Numbered from the stretch's first letter, positions 21,955 to 32,992 are shown. The stretch: DNA of 64,000 bases from Auricularia sp. M13 (GCA_037042915.1 CM073199.1:2108001-2172000); one strand, 5' to 3'. Made by a program: numbers and translations. Notes: a model not told the origin generated them from the letters alone.

Positions 21955-22049
21955 GAGGTGGACACTGTGAGGAGTAGCCTCTGCATTCCGCGAGCTTCGC
22001 AAGAAATTTTCTACGGTGAATTCCGTCTGACCCGACGCGCGCCGGCTTC

Positions 22050-25000
22050 ATGTCCAACTTCCTGCAGCGCGTCGTCACTTCGGGTCTGAGCGGCCTACCG
22101 CCCGAAGTCGAGCCTGGGGGGCGCCCTCCGGACCCGGGCTCGTCTGCCAGCAGCACGCGAGTAAGCGGGTCGCTCCACTCTGCGTCGCCGCTGTCGGCCT
22201 ACCAGGACGCGCAATCCACAACCCCCGACCGAGTACCCGACCAGTCGACGGTGCACGCCTCTGGAGGCGGCTCCAGCTCGCGTACCGTCACGCAAGGCTC
22301 CACGATGTCGCGGGGAATATCGCAAGCGCCACAGAGCACCATCGTGTTCGGCGAGGTCGAAGGAACGCCTGGTGACCTTTCGCCGACAGCGGTTGCGCTG
22401 TCGGCCAGGCTTTCGCGCCAGCGGGCCCAGCCCGCAGCACAAGAACTGGCGGAGGACTCCTTACGCATGGAAGACATTCCAAGGTTACTGCAGAGCAATG
22501 CGGACGTTAGAGCCGCGTACGACGCCTTGGTCGCCTCATATAGCCGCAAAAGCGAGATTCTGGACATCGACGACAACGGGCTCATCATCCTGGAGCAGCC
22601 CGATGGGACAATGGCGAACCAGAGCACCGAGCCGCTCCTTGTGACACTGCAGGACCGCGTCACCATGATTCGCGACATGACATTCTCCTCCCGCCTGCTC
22701 GAATATGAAGACCCGGCCGCTCACCGTGGGCCGTCGCTCAAGGAGGGCGCCTACGCCCTATTCGAGAACGTCGCGAATAACCTGACCGAGGTGCTACACG
22801 CGTGCTTCGGCGAGCTGCCGTGGGCCGGGTTGGCCCCTTGGCCCACCGAGGACTGGTACGCAGATACTATCGCAAACCTCTCCAAGCCCTATGCTACGGT
22901 TGGGCAGCTCGCGCGCGCCTTCAACGTCGCACAAGGATGGATTAATCATGTGGCTGGCATCGTCGAGGTGCACCTGCGGATGCGCGAGCCCGCGTCCGTG
23001 CCGCCGCGGCCCAAGCCTTCCAGTCGCGGGCTCGACTATTACGCGAGCTTCGGGACTCCCGCGCGTAAGAAAACGTCCGACGAAGGCAGCAACCCGCTGT
23101 TTCAAGCCTCTCCATCGCGCGATGCAGCGCGGCAGTGGACGCCGAAGGACCACGAGGCGTGGAGGAAGCTCCAGTCTAGTACTCCGGCGTCCGAGGAGAA
23201 TTTCTACACGCGCACCGTCTCTCGCAACGTCCTGAAGTCACGCCGCGTAACGCTCGCAGAACCGTTGCCCGCGCCCACGCCAACCAAACCATCGTCGTGG
23301 GCCCCTGACGTCACGATAATGGAAGGGCAAGGAATGCAGCAGCGACCCGTGGTCAACTACTTTACGACTGACTCCACTGCCCCGCGCAAGGGCGACCTGC
23401 TGGCGGGCATAGGGACGCCTCATCTTCGCCGGCGACCTCGACAATCAGAGGCAGAAGAAGCCGCTGCACACATGACCATGCGCGCGGCCGTGGAAGACGC
23501 GGACGCGCGACCCGCGCTAGTGCCAAGAGACTCCTGGCGAGAAACCCCGCCGCACGGTCGGGCCACCGAGGCCTCCCGGGACGAGGTGTCACGACAATTG
23601 TCGGTACGGCTCGAAACCGCTTCGCCTCGTACGCGGCGAACGAGCGCAGAACGCTCGCTCGCTTGGTTCAGGAATGACGAGGATCGCTGGGACGAACAGT
23701 CCGACGAGTACGCGGACGCGCGCCAAGAAGATCCTTCGCGCGGCGGCGCAGCACAAGGAACGAGCCATGACCAGGGGCACGCTGGGCGCGCGCAGGGATA
23801 CGCTTCCTCGGGCGATCCGTACAATCCGAATTCCGGCGGCTGGCGGCCCCACGTGCCGAACGGCGGCCCGTCTGGTAGCGGAGGCGGCGGCCCTGCCGGA
23901 GGCGGCGGCGGTCGCAGGCCTCCCACCGGGGGAGCGCACGGTGGGTTCTTCCCTTCTGGCCCGGGCGGTAACGGACCTCCCGGCGGTGGCAGTGGCGGTA
24001 ACGGTCCCCCAGGCGGCGGCGGACGACCTCCTGGCGGCAACGGCTTCGGTAACGGGCGACCTCCACCTGGCCCTCCCGCTGGCGGCGGCGGAGGGGGAGG
24101 AGGCGGCGGCGGCGCGGGAGGTCAACCGCCTGCCGCTGCGCTTCCCGTGGATGGACCGCGCATAGACACCAAGTTTCGGATTGACGCACTGCCTTCCTGG
24201 GACGGCCAAGCCAGCACGGCGCTGACGTACTTCGCGGAGCTGCGTAAGTGGGCCGAGCTGGGGGGCTCCATTCCCCAGCAACTGGGCACGTTCGCACCGC
24301 TACGTTTCAAGCAAGACGCGGCGGACTGGTGGGAAGCTATCTCGTATGAGGACCGTCAAGTGTTGCGGCGCGACATCTATTCGCTTATGGCAGGAATCCG
24401 TCAAGGCCTGCTCACGCGTACCTGGGTCCGCGACCTTACAGCCTACTGCAACACGATGAGCTTCCGACAGCCAGGATACAGCAAAGAGTCCCCCCAAGCG
24501 TTCCTACGCAGGCGCGCGATCATTGTCAACGCCCTATATCACTTCTCCGAGGAGGAGCAGGTGTCCTACATCCTTAGCAAGGCTCCTATTCCGTGGATGG
24601 CGACCCTAGGCGACAGGAAGATCGACACCGTGGCCGAGCTGCTGCAGAGCGCCGCTGAGCAAGAACCACAGCTCGTGCAGGCCGCCGTCTCGGAACTGGA
24701 GCTGGACCGCCGGATTGAAATGGCACTGGAGCGGCACACGCGGCCCTCGAGCAAGCAATTCGTCAGACGGGCGCCCGTCGCAGACCAAGGGCGAGATTCG
24801 CGACAGTACCAACGTCCGCCGCCTGCTCGCGCGCACTATGCAGCGGCCGACGACGAGAAGCAGCTCATCGATCTGTCCGACACGTACGCAGCGCCACGCG
24901 GGTACGTTGCTGCGGAAGAAGACGAGGAAGACGCGCAGTACATGGACGCGTTCAAGTCCTCATCCGAACCGCTGCAAGACGTGGAACGCGCGTACCAGAT

Positions 25001-28000
25001 CTACGCGTACCTCGCTGCGAAAAAGAAGCAGCCTCCGCCGGGGGGCTACAAGTTCCCTAAATACGATTTCGTGAGCAAGCCGCCGCCTCCGTTTGACTGC
25101 CGGTTCTGCGGCGGGCAACACTGGCACCGGGACTGCATCCATAACACGACCCAAGGCAAGAAGAGTACCGTTATGTTAGTGGCGCACGATCTAGCTCCGG
25201 ACGAAGACCTCCTGTACTCGATAGCTGAAGGTTCAGCAATGCCATCTCGTTCTATTTACGTCCCGCTGCGAGAAGTCTTAGCTGGCCACCCGGATCTAGC
25301 TCCGGACGATGGGTGGATCGCACCCTCCTGTCTTGAGCCTGACCACGTCCGCGCGGAACGCACGCCGAAAGTGGAAACTATCAAGGACCCATGGGTTGAA
25401 TGGCAGGAGAGTACGGACCGGCTGCAGGGAGAACGTGCGCCTGTGTTATTGGACCAGCAACCTGAGCGCGCAGTGTTCCGCGAGCCGTCCCCTCAGAGTC
25501 GCGCGCGCGGTTCAGCCGCACACGAAGCCCGAGCGCGGCCTCCGCCGTCTTCGCCAGACCCTCTGCCGTCGCACAAGCCTCTAGCACCCGATTACACCGA
25601 CGGTTACCAGCCAACGCGAACTCGTAAGATAAAGCCCGCCCGAACGTTTGCGGTGGATCAGCACCGAAACGTCTCAGTGGTGGATGATGAGTTCGACGTA
25701 TGGTACAGCGCTTCGCCTAAGGCAAAGAGCGAGCTGCTCGAGCCGGACGGGGACGGGTACGAGGAGCGCCGCGTGTCGCGTGAAGCCGCGTTCTTCGCGG
25801 CCGCCCTTAACGCAGAATCCACGCTCCTGCCCGACGCGCGTGAAGTCGAAGTCATCCCGCGACGTCGCCCGCCAGACGGCCATTCGTCCGTAGGAATGGG
25901 CGTGCTAACCGTGCCTGGAAGAATCGTGTCCGACCGCGAGGACGTGGTTCCGTTACGCCTAGATTCAGGAGCAAGCATATCACTTATCGCGGAGGAGTAC
26001 CTCAAACAGCTCAAGGATCCCCCCAAACTTCGCGGTGGGCTTCGCATCGAGATAGCCCAGCTGACGGATCAGTCTCCTCGGTTGAAGGGCTACGTATCTG
26101 TGCCCGTACGCATCAAGGCTGAGGACGGCACGACGATAGTCCTCCAAGCCGAGCTTTACGTTGTGCCGGGCATGACGGTACCCGTATTGCTCGGCGAAGA
26201 TTTTCAGTTCAGCTACGAGATGAACGTCTTGCGCAACGTGGAGCTGGGTACGAAAGTGCAGATAGGGGACTCCGGGCTATTCTTCAAAGCCTCCTCCACC
26301 GCGGACGGCGCGGAGGAGCAGGTGAAAGCAGCGTCGCGACTAGCTCGTAGCTACAAGGTTATACCGAATAACCTGCCATCGTTCGTAGCGGCTAAGCAAC
26401 ACCGTCGTCACAAAGCAAACCGCCAGCGGAGGAAGCGCGCAACAGCGGATGGCGCGTTGCGCGCATGGGAAGACGTGCTTATTCCGCCTGAAACCACGAA
26501 GCTCGTAACGGTGGCCGGCGACCTGCAGCAAAACCGTGAGTGGTACGTGGAGCGGTTCCTCATCCCGCAGTCGGACGAGACCTTCCTCACGGTACCGAAC
26601 ACATTGCTGAGCATACGAACAACCGACGCGGGTCGGGCGGAACCAGGATCGATCGCGCGCTGTAGCAAGATCTCCGTAGCTAACCCGACGAAGATTCCCA
26701 GGCTTTTGCGAGCAGGCACCCTGTTGGGATACGCTAAGGACCCGCAAGGCTATCTCGACGCCCCGCATTCGGAGAAGGAATGGATGGAGTTCCAGGCTAA
26801 GGCCGAGACGCTTGCTGCTCTATCCAAAGAGATGCACGGCGACCCCGCGACCGCGGCTGGGGCGAGCGCAGCGGAAGGAGCTACAGCGACGGCGGAAGCG
26901 CCAGGACTGCAGTCGGCCAGTTCCCTTGAACAGCAGGCGCGTGCACGTACGGGCGCGCCATGTGTCGACGAATTGCCGGATCCGCCAGGGGTCAAGACGT
27001 TAGACTCGGGCACAGCGGATGAGTTGCAGCCACCGGCGGCGGCGGAGGCGCCTGACCCGGAAATCTACTCCTCTGCTGAGCTGGAAAAGCTACTCGACAT
27101 ATCGCCCGACGTACCCAGCGTCTATCGGAAGCGAGCGCTGGAACTTTTCCGCAAGCACATCCTCGCGTTTGGCCTGGACGGTAGACTCGGAGAGCTTGAC
27201 GCTAACGCAAAGATACGGACCAAGCCCGAGACCGAGCCCATCTCGCTGCCGATGCATGGGAGTTCGCCCGAGAAGCGTAAAGTTATAGAAGAGCAGCTCG
27301 ACAAGTGGTTCAAACTGGGCGTTATCGAGCCTTCCATCAGTCCTTGGGGCGCTCCAGTCGTTATCGTTTACAGGAATGGCAAAGCGCGCTTCTGCGTGGA
27401 TTATCGTAAACTGAACGCGGTCACGATCAGCGACGAGTTCCCGATACCGAGACAAGCGGATGTGCTGTCCGCGCTATCCGGTTCTCAAGTGTTGTCGACG
27501 CTGGACGCGCTCGCTGGGTTCAACCAAATGAACATCGCGCCGGAAGACGTGGAAAAAACCGCTTTCCGCACGCATAAAGGCCTTTTTCAATTTCGACGAA
27601 TGCCGTTCGGCTTGCGTAACGGGCCTGCCATCTTCCAACGCGTAATGCAGAACATCCTGTCGCCTTTCCTCTGGCTATTCACTTTAGTTTACATCGACGA
27701 CATAGTCGTGTATTCGAAGACATATGAGGAGCACCTGGAACACCTCGACCTCGTCTTAGGCGCAATCGCTCGATCCGGCCTCACGCTCGCGCCCACGAAA
27801 TGCCATTTCATGTATTCGTCTATTCTATTACTGGGACACAAGGTTTCTCGGCTCGGCCTATCGACACATGAAGAAAAAGTCAGCGCGATCATGGAAATCG
27901 AACGTCCTACCAAGATCCAAACGCTGCAGATTTTCCTCGGCATGGTTGTCTACTTTCAAGCCTTCATACCGTACTACTCCTTCATTGTCACGCCGCTCTT

Positions 28001-30539
28001 CAGGTTGCTGAAGAAAGGGGTGAAATGGGAGTGGGGCGAGGAGCAGGAGCACGCATTCCAGGAAGTAAAGCGCGCCTTGCAAGCCGCCCCCGTGCTAGGA
28101 CACCCTGTCGCCGGCCGGCCTTATAGACTCTACACGGACGCGTCCGATGAAGCTCTAGGCGCCTGCCTTCAGCAAGTCCAGGAGATCAGAGTGGCGGATC
28201 TAGCAGGAACCGCGGCGTACGACCGACTGCGCGCTGCGTATGATGCGGGCGAGCCTGTTCCGCTGCTCTGCAGCAAGATGTCGTCTCGCACCAACGATGT
28301 CCGTTCGGATTTGACCTGGGCGGCCAATTTCGACGACACAGTCGTCGAAACGGAGCGCGTTGTCTCCTACTGGTCGCGCACGTTCAAAAGCGCTGAGCGT
28401 AACTATTCAGCTACCGAGCGGGAAGCGCTCGCCGCGAAAGACGCGCTCATCAAATTCCAGCCGTATATCGAAGGGGAACGTATTATTCTAATCACGGACC
28501 ACTCGTCTTTACAATGGGCGCGCACATTCGAGAACGCGAATAGGCGACTTGCGGCTTGGGGTCTAGTCTTTAGCGCGTACAATCTGGAAATCGTACATCG
28601 CGCGGGGCGCTTACATAGCAACGTGGACCCGCTCTCTCGGCTGCCTCGCGACGCGCGCTCGCAGAGAGTGCGCGGAGCACCAGAGCATATATCCCCGGCT
28701 AAGGATACTACGCCAGCGATCCATACGGACTACAATCTGGCCGAACTGCGCGAGCTCGCGGCGGCTGGCGAGCCAGCACCGCGCATGGCTTTCGCGGACC
28801 TCGTTTTTCATCTGGATGACCTGCTGGAAGCGGTAGAGTCTCCGAAGGTCGAAGTTAACGCGGTTACTCGTAGCGCAGCTAAACGGTTAGCGGAGATCCC
28901 GGGTACTTCTGTAATGGGTACTTTACCAAAGCGCAAGGGTCAAAGAGCGAACCAGGACGCCGCCAAGTTACGCTATGAGGACAAACTGGATTGGGAAGCC
29001 AAAAATCCGCCGCCCACGCTGCTGGTGTCGATGAGCCCACAATTGCGGAAGCGCTATGTGGACGGGTATGCTCAGGACCCAGCGTTCAAAGATAAAGGAT
29101 CCAATTCAGATGAGCGCTCCTGGTACCCTGGTAATCGGTTCTACAAGGATAATGACGGCCTCCTATTCTTCCGAGACGCCGACTTGATGCCACGTCTCTG
29201 CGTTCCGAAGTCCGAGCAGAACGACCTTATCCAGCACATCCACGAATCACAGTGGGAATCCGCGCACGCCGGGCCAGCCAAGACGTACCTGAACACCGTC
29301 GACCGCTTCTACTGGCCCCGTATGCGCGTGGATATTGAAGCTTTCGTCAAGACCTGCGACGTTTGCCAGAAGTCGAAAGACCCGAACTTCACTCGCTACG
29401 GGAAGCTACAACCGCAGCCCATTCCGCGGAACCCGTACGAGCGCATCTCCCTCGACTTGGTTACGGGACTGCCATGGTCCGGCTCGAGCAACGCCATACT
29501 CGTTATCGTCGACATCCTGACCAAGCACGCGCAGTTCATCGCCACGGACACTGGGCTGGATACTGAACGGTTCGCCGAGCTATTCATTAAATTCGTGGTC
29601 AGCAGATTTGGCGTGCCGTTCGAAATGGTTGCAGATCGTGACGGCCGCTGGCTCTCCAAGTTCTTCGAGGCAGTCTGCAGGCAGCTGGGCGTGCACATGG
29701 TACTGTCGTCGGCCCATCACCCACAGCATGACGGACAAACTGAGCGCACCAATCGGACGATGGAAACCATGCTACGAAGCTACGCCACGGCCGACCCGCA
29801 GAATTGGTCCGAGTGGCTGCCCGCGCTCGAGTTCGCCTACAACTGCAACGTCCACGCTTCCACTGGCGACGCTCCGTATTACCTGCTCTACGGTTTCAAA
29901 CCTAACTCACCGATCGACCTACTCGTCCCGCGCACAGCTGGCGACTCGGTCGCGAGAGGAATAACCGAGCACGCAGGGGCAGATTCTTTTCTCGAAGCGT
30001 TCGAGGCGCGCAGGTCGGCTGCGCGCGATGCGATCGCTCTAGCTCAGCACCAGCAAGCGCAAGCCTATAACGCTCGACGGCGCGAACTGGTCCTAGAACC
30101 GGGCCAGCTGGTTCTCTTGCGTCCTAAGTCGTTGCAGCTAGTCGAATCGAAGGGCGAGGGCGCAAAGCTGGTGCAAAGGGCTTTCGGTCCTTTCGCTATC
30201 CAAGAACGAGTGAACGACTCGACCTACAGGCTCGACTTGCCCGACTCGTTCCCAATGTCTAACGTCATCCACATAAGCCATTTGCGGAAGTACGAGCCGT
30301 CGCCAGAGCGGTTTGGGAAGCGCACGCAGCTCCCGTACCCGCGCTGGGAACAGGGCGCGTCGGAGGAATACCAGGTGGAGCATATAGTCAGCCATCGCCG
30401 CAACCGCAAGAAGGGCTTGCTAGAATATCTAGTACGGTGGGAAGGCTACGGACCCGCGCATGACGAATGGCTCACCGCGCGCGAGCTCCGCAACGCTCCC
30501 GCGCGGCTCCTCGATTATCGCCGCGCCCACGATCTCTGA
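22050..30539 (+). CDS. Chromovirus Gag-Pol polyprotein (element gene)
   Basis: A single 2829-residue frame. Parts in order: Gag with a Gly-rich linker (about residues 608-690) before the capsid region; a CCHC zinc knuckle CRFCGGQHWHRDC (about 1017); aspartic protease LRLDSGASISLI (about 1303); reverse transcriptase with YIDDIVVYS (about 1881); RNase H YTDASDEALG (about 2028); integrase with HHCC zinc-binding region (about 2395-2440) and DDE core; and a C-terminal chromodomain (about 2773-2824, EYLVRWEGYGPAHDEW). Gag and Pol share one frame, as in several fungal chromoviruses. The chromodomain of this family is known to direct integration towards marked chromatin. Confidence 0.95.
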   Translation: MSNFLQRVVTSGLSGLPPEVEPGGRPPDPGSSASSTRVSGSLHSASPLSAYQDAQSTTPDRVPDQSTVHASGGGSSSRTVTQGSTMSRGISQAPQSTIVFGEVEGTPGDLSPTAVALSARLSRQRAQPAAQELAEDSLRMEDIPRLLQSNADVRAAYDALVASYSRKSEILDIDDNGLIILEQPDGTMANQSTEPLLVTLQDRVTMIRDMTFSSRLLEYEDPAAHRGPSLKEGAYALFENVANNLTEVLHACFGELPWAGLAPWPTEDWYADTIANLSKPYATVGQLARAFNVAQGWINHVAGIVEVHLRMREPASVPPRPKPSSRGLDYYASFGTPARKKTSDEGSNPLFQASPSRDAARQWTPKDHEAWRKLQSSTPASEENFYTRTVSRNVLKSRRVTLAEPLPAPTPTKPSSWAPDVTIMEGQGMQQRPVVNYFTTDSTAPRKGDLLAGIGTPHLRRRPRQSEAEEAAAHMTMRAAVEDADARPALVPRDSWRETPPHGRATEASRDEVSRQLSVRLETASPRTRRTSAERSLAWFRNDEDRWDEQSDEYADARQEDPSRGGAAQGTSHDQGHAGRAQGYASSGDPYNPNSGGWRPHVPNGGPSGSGGGGPAGGGGGRRPPTGGAHGGFFPSGPGGNGPPGGGSGGNGPPGGGGRPPGGNGFGNGRPPPGPPAGGGGGGGGGGGAGGQPPAAALPVDGPRIDTKFRIDALPSWDGQASTALTYFAELRKWAELGGSIPQQLGTFAPLRFKQDAADWWEAISYEDRQVLRRDIYSLMAGIRQGLLTRTWVRDLTAYCNTMSFRQPGYSKESPQAFLRRRAIIVNALYHFSEEEQVSYILSKAPIPWMATLGDRKIDTVAELLQSAAEQEPQLVQAAVSELELDRRIEMALERHTRPSSKQFVRRAPVADQGRDSRQYQRPPPARAHYAAADDEKQLIDLSDTYAAPRGYVAAEEDEEDAQYMDAFKSSSEPLQDVERAYQIYAYLAAKKKQPPPGGYKFPKYDFVSKPPPPFDCRFCGGQHWHRDCIHNTTQGKKSTVMLVAHDLAPDEDLLYSIAEGSAMPSRSIYVPLREVLAGHPDLAPDDGWIAPSCLEPDHVRAERTPKVETIKDPWVEWQESTDRLQGERAPVLLDQQPERAVFREPSPQSRARGSAAHEARARPPPSSPDPLPSHKPLAPDYTDGYQPTRTRKIKPARTFAVDQHRNVSVVDDEFDVWYSASPKAKSELLEPDGDGYEERRVSREAAFFAAALNAESTLLPDAREVEVIPRRRPPDGHSSVGMGVLTVPGRIVSDREDVVPLRLDSGASISLIAEEYLKQLKDPPKLRGGLRIEIAQLTDQSPRLKGYVSVPVRIKAEDGTTIVLQAELYVVPGMTVPVLLGEDFQFSYEMNVLRNVELGTKVQIGDSGLFFKASSTADGAEEQVKAASRLARSYKVIPNNLPSFVAAKQHRRHKANRQRRKRATADGALRAWEDVLIPPETTKLVTVAGDLQQNREWYVERFLIPQSDETFLTVPNTLLSIRTTDAGRAEPGSIARCSKISVANPTKIPRLLRAGTLLGYAKDPQGYLDAPHSEKEWMEFQAKAETLAALSKEMHGDPATAAGASAAEGATATAEAPGLQSASSLEQQARARTGAPCVDELPDPPGVKTLDSGTADELQPPAAAEAPDPEIYSSAELEKLLDISPDVPSVYRKRALELFRKHILAFGLDGRLGELDANAKIRTKPETEPISLPMHGSSPEKRKVIEEQLDKWFKLGVIEPSISPWGAPVVIVYRNGKARFCVDYRKLNAVTISDEFPIPRQADVLSALSGSQVLSTLDALAGFNQMNIAPEDVEKTAFRTHKGLFQFRRMPFGLRNGPAIFQRVMQNILSPFLWLFTLVYIDDIVVYSKTYEEHLEHLDLVLGAIARSGLTLAPTKCHFMYSSILLLGHKVSRLGLSTHEEKVSAIMEIERPTKIQTLQIFLGMVVYFQAFIPYYSFIVTPLFRLLKKGVKWEWGEEQEHAFQEVKRALQAAPVLGHPVAGRPYRLYTDASDEALGACLQQVQEIRVADLAGTAAYDRLRAAYDAGEPVPLLCSKMSSRTNDVRSDLTWAANFDDTVVETERVVSYWSRTFKSAERNYSATEREALAAKDALIKFQPYIEGERIILITDHSSLQWARTFENANRRLAAWGLVFSAYNLEIVHRAGRLHSNVDPLSRLPRDARSQRVRGAPEHISPAKDTTPAIHTDYNLAELRELAAAGEPAPRMAFADLVFHLDDLLEAVESPKVEVNAVTRSAAKRLAEIPGTSVMGTLPKRKGQRANQDAAKLRYEDKLDWEAKNPPPTLLVSMSPQLRKRYVDGYAQDPAFKDKGSNSDERSWYPGNRFYKDNDGLLFFRDADLMPRLCVPKSEQNDLIQHIHESQWESAHAGPAKTYLNTVDRFYWPRMRVDIEAFVKTCDVCQKSKDPNFTRYGKLQPQPIPRNPYERISLDLVTGLPWSGSSNAILVIVDILTKHAQFIATDTGLDTERFAELFIKFVVSRFGVPFEMVADRDGRWLSKFFEAVCRQLGVHMVLSSAHHPQHDGQTERTNRTMETMLRSYATADPQNWSEWLPALEFAYNCNVHASTGDAPYYLLYGFKPNSPIDLLVPRTAGDSVARGITEHAGADSFLEAFEARRSAARDAIALAQHQQAQAYNARRRELVLEPGQLVLLRPKSLQLVESKGEGAKLVQRAFGPFAIQERVNDSTYRLDLPDSFPMSNVIHISHLRKYEPSPERFGKRTQLPYPRWEQGASEEYQVEHIVSHRRNRKKGLLEYLVRWEGYGPAHDEWLTARELRNAPARLLDYRRAHDL

Positions 30540-30669
30540 CAAAATTTCTCTTTGAGCAGCTACGGTATTAGATACTTAGTAATTTCTCTCCTTGCACCGT
30601 CCTTCCGTTCTTTGATTTTTTCACTCTTATTTTCGATCTCCGATCTCTCTCTTTTCTCCCCTTCGAGTC

Positions 30670-32970
30670 ATGATTCGCCCCTTCGAGCCTCTCGCCTCCC
30701 TCGTCGTCATCGCCACGTCGCGCTACGGTCGCCTTTTCGCCACGGAACAAGGAGGCGGTTCAGCGTTGGCCGCATCGGACGCGCGACCGCGGGACCAGAT
30801 CCAGGACTGCCACGCGCTCGCTCCGTACACCGAGATGATCGTCACAGACGCCCCTTGGTCACCCGACTTCGAACCGTACCTCTACCGGCCGCTATATACG
30901 GTCGTCTGGCGCGAGGACTATCGGCGTATTTGGATCGCCCGGAACTGCCTCGCCCCTTTCATGCTGCCACCGCCGACGTCGCACGGGCCAGCGGTTTGCG
31001 CTTGCCCGGATGCACTGACAAATGAGACCGACGGTCGCTACGGCTTGCTGACCGACTCGTACCCGTTCCAGGCGGCCCAGTATACCGACCGACTCTTCTA
31101 CCGACCATACGCGCCCGACTTGTTCTCTGGAGCCGGGCCATGCGCTGGGCGCGTGGAGCCGGGATTCCTCACGCAGTGGGACCCGAGTTGGGTCACCTTT
31201 GACGGCGACATGTTCCATTGGTCGACGGAGTTCTTGAACCAAGTCGACGTGACGGAGGAGGTCGACGACCTGGTGCGCCGCGCCCTCGGTATACCGGCCA
31301 TGGGCTCCCCGCCGCGCGGCGCCGTTGCGCGCGAGGAGTCGACCATGAAGTTAGGATGGGCTCGTTACGTCCTTCAAGTCCTCGACCGCCGCGCGCAATA
31401 TATGGAACGTCTCGTCGCCAGAGGCGAATGGCGAAACGTCTTGGCGCGCGACCCCTTGACCTGGGCTAACATCGTTTCGGACGGCTACTTCGACGCGGGC
31501 AGCGTAGGCGCTTGGTTCGCGGACGCGTGGGCTCGCCGCATCAAGGTCTTGGAGCTCATCCAACGAGGGTTACCCGTCTTCTACCTCTGGTCGCCCCGAC
31601 TCGAGGAAGCTATCCCCGCGCTAGCTATGCCCGCGGGTGCGCGGGCAAGGCTAGGGATTGTAGGTAACGCTTGGGACCAAGCCCCCGCGCCTCGCACGCT
31701 CGTATATCGCGACGAACCTGCCAACCTTGGAGTCGACAACGGAGGCCCTCTCGAGGACGACGCGAGCCCCACGCACGAAGCAGAGCCGAATGGTCGGCCC
31801 GTGAACGAATCGTCGACGGAACCTCAGAGCAACAGCGAGCCGCCGCGGCCGCTAGCACTGTTGGATCGTCTCGGACCTATGCGTGAAAGCGACGAGGAGG
31901 ACCTCATCATGGACGACTCGGCCGACGAGGAGACGTGGGGGCGCATCGCTAACACCCTGGACGAGATCGAGGGCGTGGGTATCGGTGCTATGAATCCTGC
32001 TCCGACGCTGTCCCAGGCGCAAGAACCCGAGCTTGCGCAAGAGCCCGAGCTTGAGTTTCCCACGGAAGGACACCACTTCCACATCGTGCATTGCGCTCGG
32101 CTGAGCACTCGTCTGGGCAACGACATCACGGCGGTGCCGTGCAAGCGCGTCGACAGCCAAGTCCAGCGTCTTCTCCAGGACGAGACGAACTTCTTGTCTG
32201 AGCTCGTCCCCCCTCGCCACCGCATCCTGTCCAGCTCGGGCGACGCGGACGACGTGACTCTCCCGGGAGGACCGGCTCTTCTCATCTACGATGACAGGCT
32301 GGTGCGGCGCGTTCTGAACCACGCATTCGGACAGCAGGTGGTGAAGGACGTGCACGACCTCATCGAGTTCCTCATCGAGAACGGTATGCGCTTCTCGACC
32401 GGCATAGGCGTCACGGCGCCAGCTCCGAATCACGCTCTCCAATTGCACCGGGTAGAAGACGGCATGTGGTTCGACGACTCCGCCCCGCTCACACAACAGT
32501 TCCGAATCTGGCAAATGTCGATAGTCATACTCGCAGAGCGGCGACCGCACTTCGCGAGAGCCGCCATCGCGAGAGGCGGCATCCTCAACCTCGTCCTACG
32601 CGCGTTCATCGAGCCGCGCTTCGCGCTGCGGCCCACTGCTTCTGTCTTCGAATTCGGCTGCCCCGGCCCCATCAATGTCGACGGCCGCGTCCTGCACGAC
32701 GACTGGCTATCCGCCGAGGAGGAGGCTCTGCTCATCGGGTACCCTAGCGCCAACGCGAACAAAAGCCTGCTGCCGCCCGTGGCAGTATTCAATCGGTTCT
32801 ACGCCGGGGTGCTATCGAACGAGATCGAGGACTGGTTCAACAAACGGCTCCGTGAGCTACGTTATGGCAAGAGGGAGGACTCGGACGCGCCAGCCAAGGG
32901 CGCGATGGGCGCTGCGGAGTGGAAGAGGGCCTTACGTTCGGCGGCACGCATCAATTGGTACGGCGCTTGA
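30670..32970 (+). CDS. Extra 766-residue ORF of the chromovirus, function unknown
   Basis: An open frame between gag-pol and the 3' LTR, on the same strand, starting MIRPFEPLASLVVIA and ending 22 bases before the LTR. The protein is rich in Trp, Pro and Arg with an acidic middle (about residues 360-470, including repeated QEPELAQEPELE). No zinc knuckle, protease, envelope-type signal peptide or convincing fusion and transmembrane arrangement was seen. Its place corresponds to the third gene found in some Ty3/gypsy lineages, but I cannot assign it to a known family. Confidence 0.8.
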   Translation: MIRPFEPLASLVVIATSRYGRLFATEQGGGSALAASDARPRDQIQDCHALAPYTEMIVTDAPWSPDFEPYLYRPLYTVVWREDYRRIWIARNCLAPFMLPPPTSHGPAVCACPDALTNETDGRYGLLTDSYPFQAAQYTDRLFYRPYAPDLFSGAGPCAGRVEPGFLTQWDPSWVTFDGDMFHWSTEFLNQVDVTEEVDDLVRRALGIPAMGSPPRGAVAREESTMKLGWARYVLQVLDRRAQYMERLVARGEWRNVLARDPLTWANIVSDGYFDAGSVGAWFADAWARRIKVLELIQRGLPVFYLWSPRLEEAIPALAMPAGARARLGIVGNAWDQAPAPRTLVYRDEPANLGVDNGGPLEDDASPTHEAEPNGRPVNESSTEPQSNSEPPRPLALLDRLGPMRESDEEDLIMDDSADEETWGRIANTLDEIEGVGIGAMNPAPTLSQAQEPELAQEPELEFPTEGHHFHIVHCARLSTRLGNDITAVPCKRVDSQVQRLLQDETNFLSELVPPRHRILSSSGDADDVTLPGGPALLIYDDRLVRRVLNHAFGQQVVKDVHDLIEFLIENGMRFSTGIGVTAPAPNHALQLHRVEDGMWFDDSAPLTQQFRIWQMSIVILAERRPHFARAAIARGGILNLVLRAFIEPRFALRPTASVFEFGCPGPINVDGRVLHDDWLSAEEEALLIGYPSANANKSLLPPVAVFNRFYAGVLSNEIEDWFNKRLRELRYGKREDSDAPAKGAMGAAEWKRALRSAARINWYGA

Positions 32971-32992
32971 GCAACCCTCGGAGGGGGGGCTC

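Noticed and set aside
23307-23314. TGACGTCA octamer inside gag
   Set aside because: A single coding occurrence, consistent with background; not upstream of a gene.
23420-24297. Long minus-strand frames opposite the gag Gly-rich region
   Set aside because: They are shadows of the GGC/GGT-rich codons of gag; the plus frame is continuous with the rest of gag-pol.
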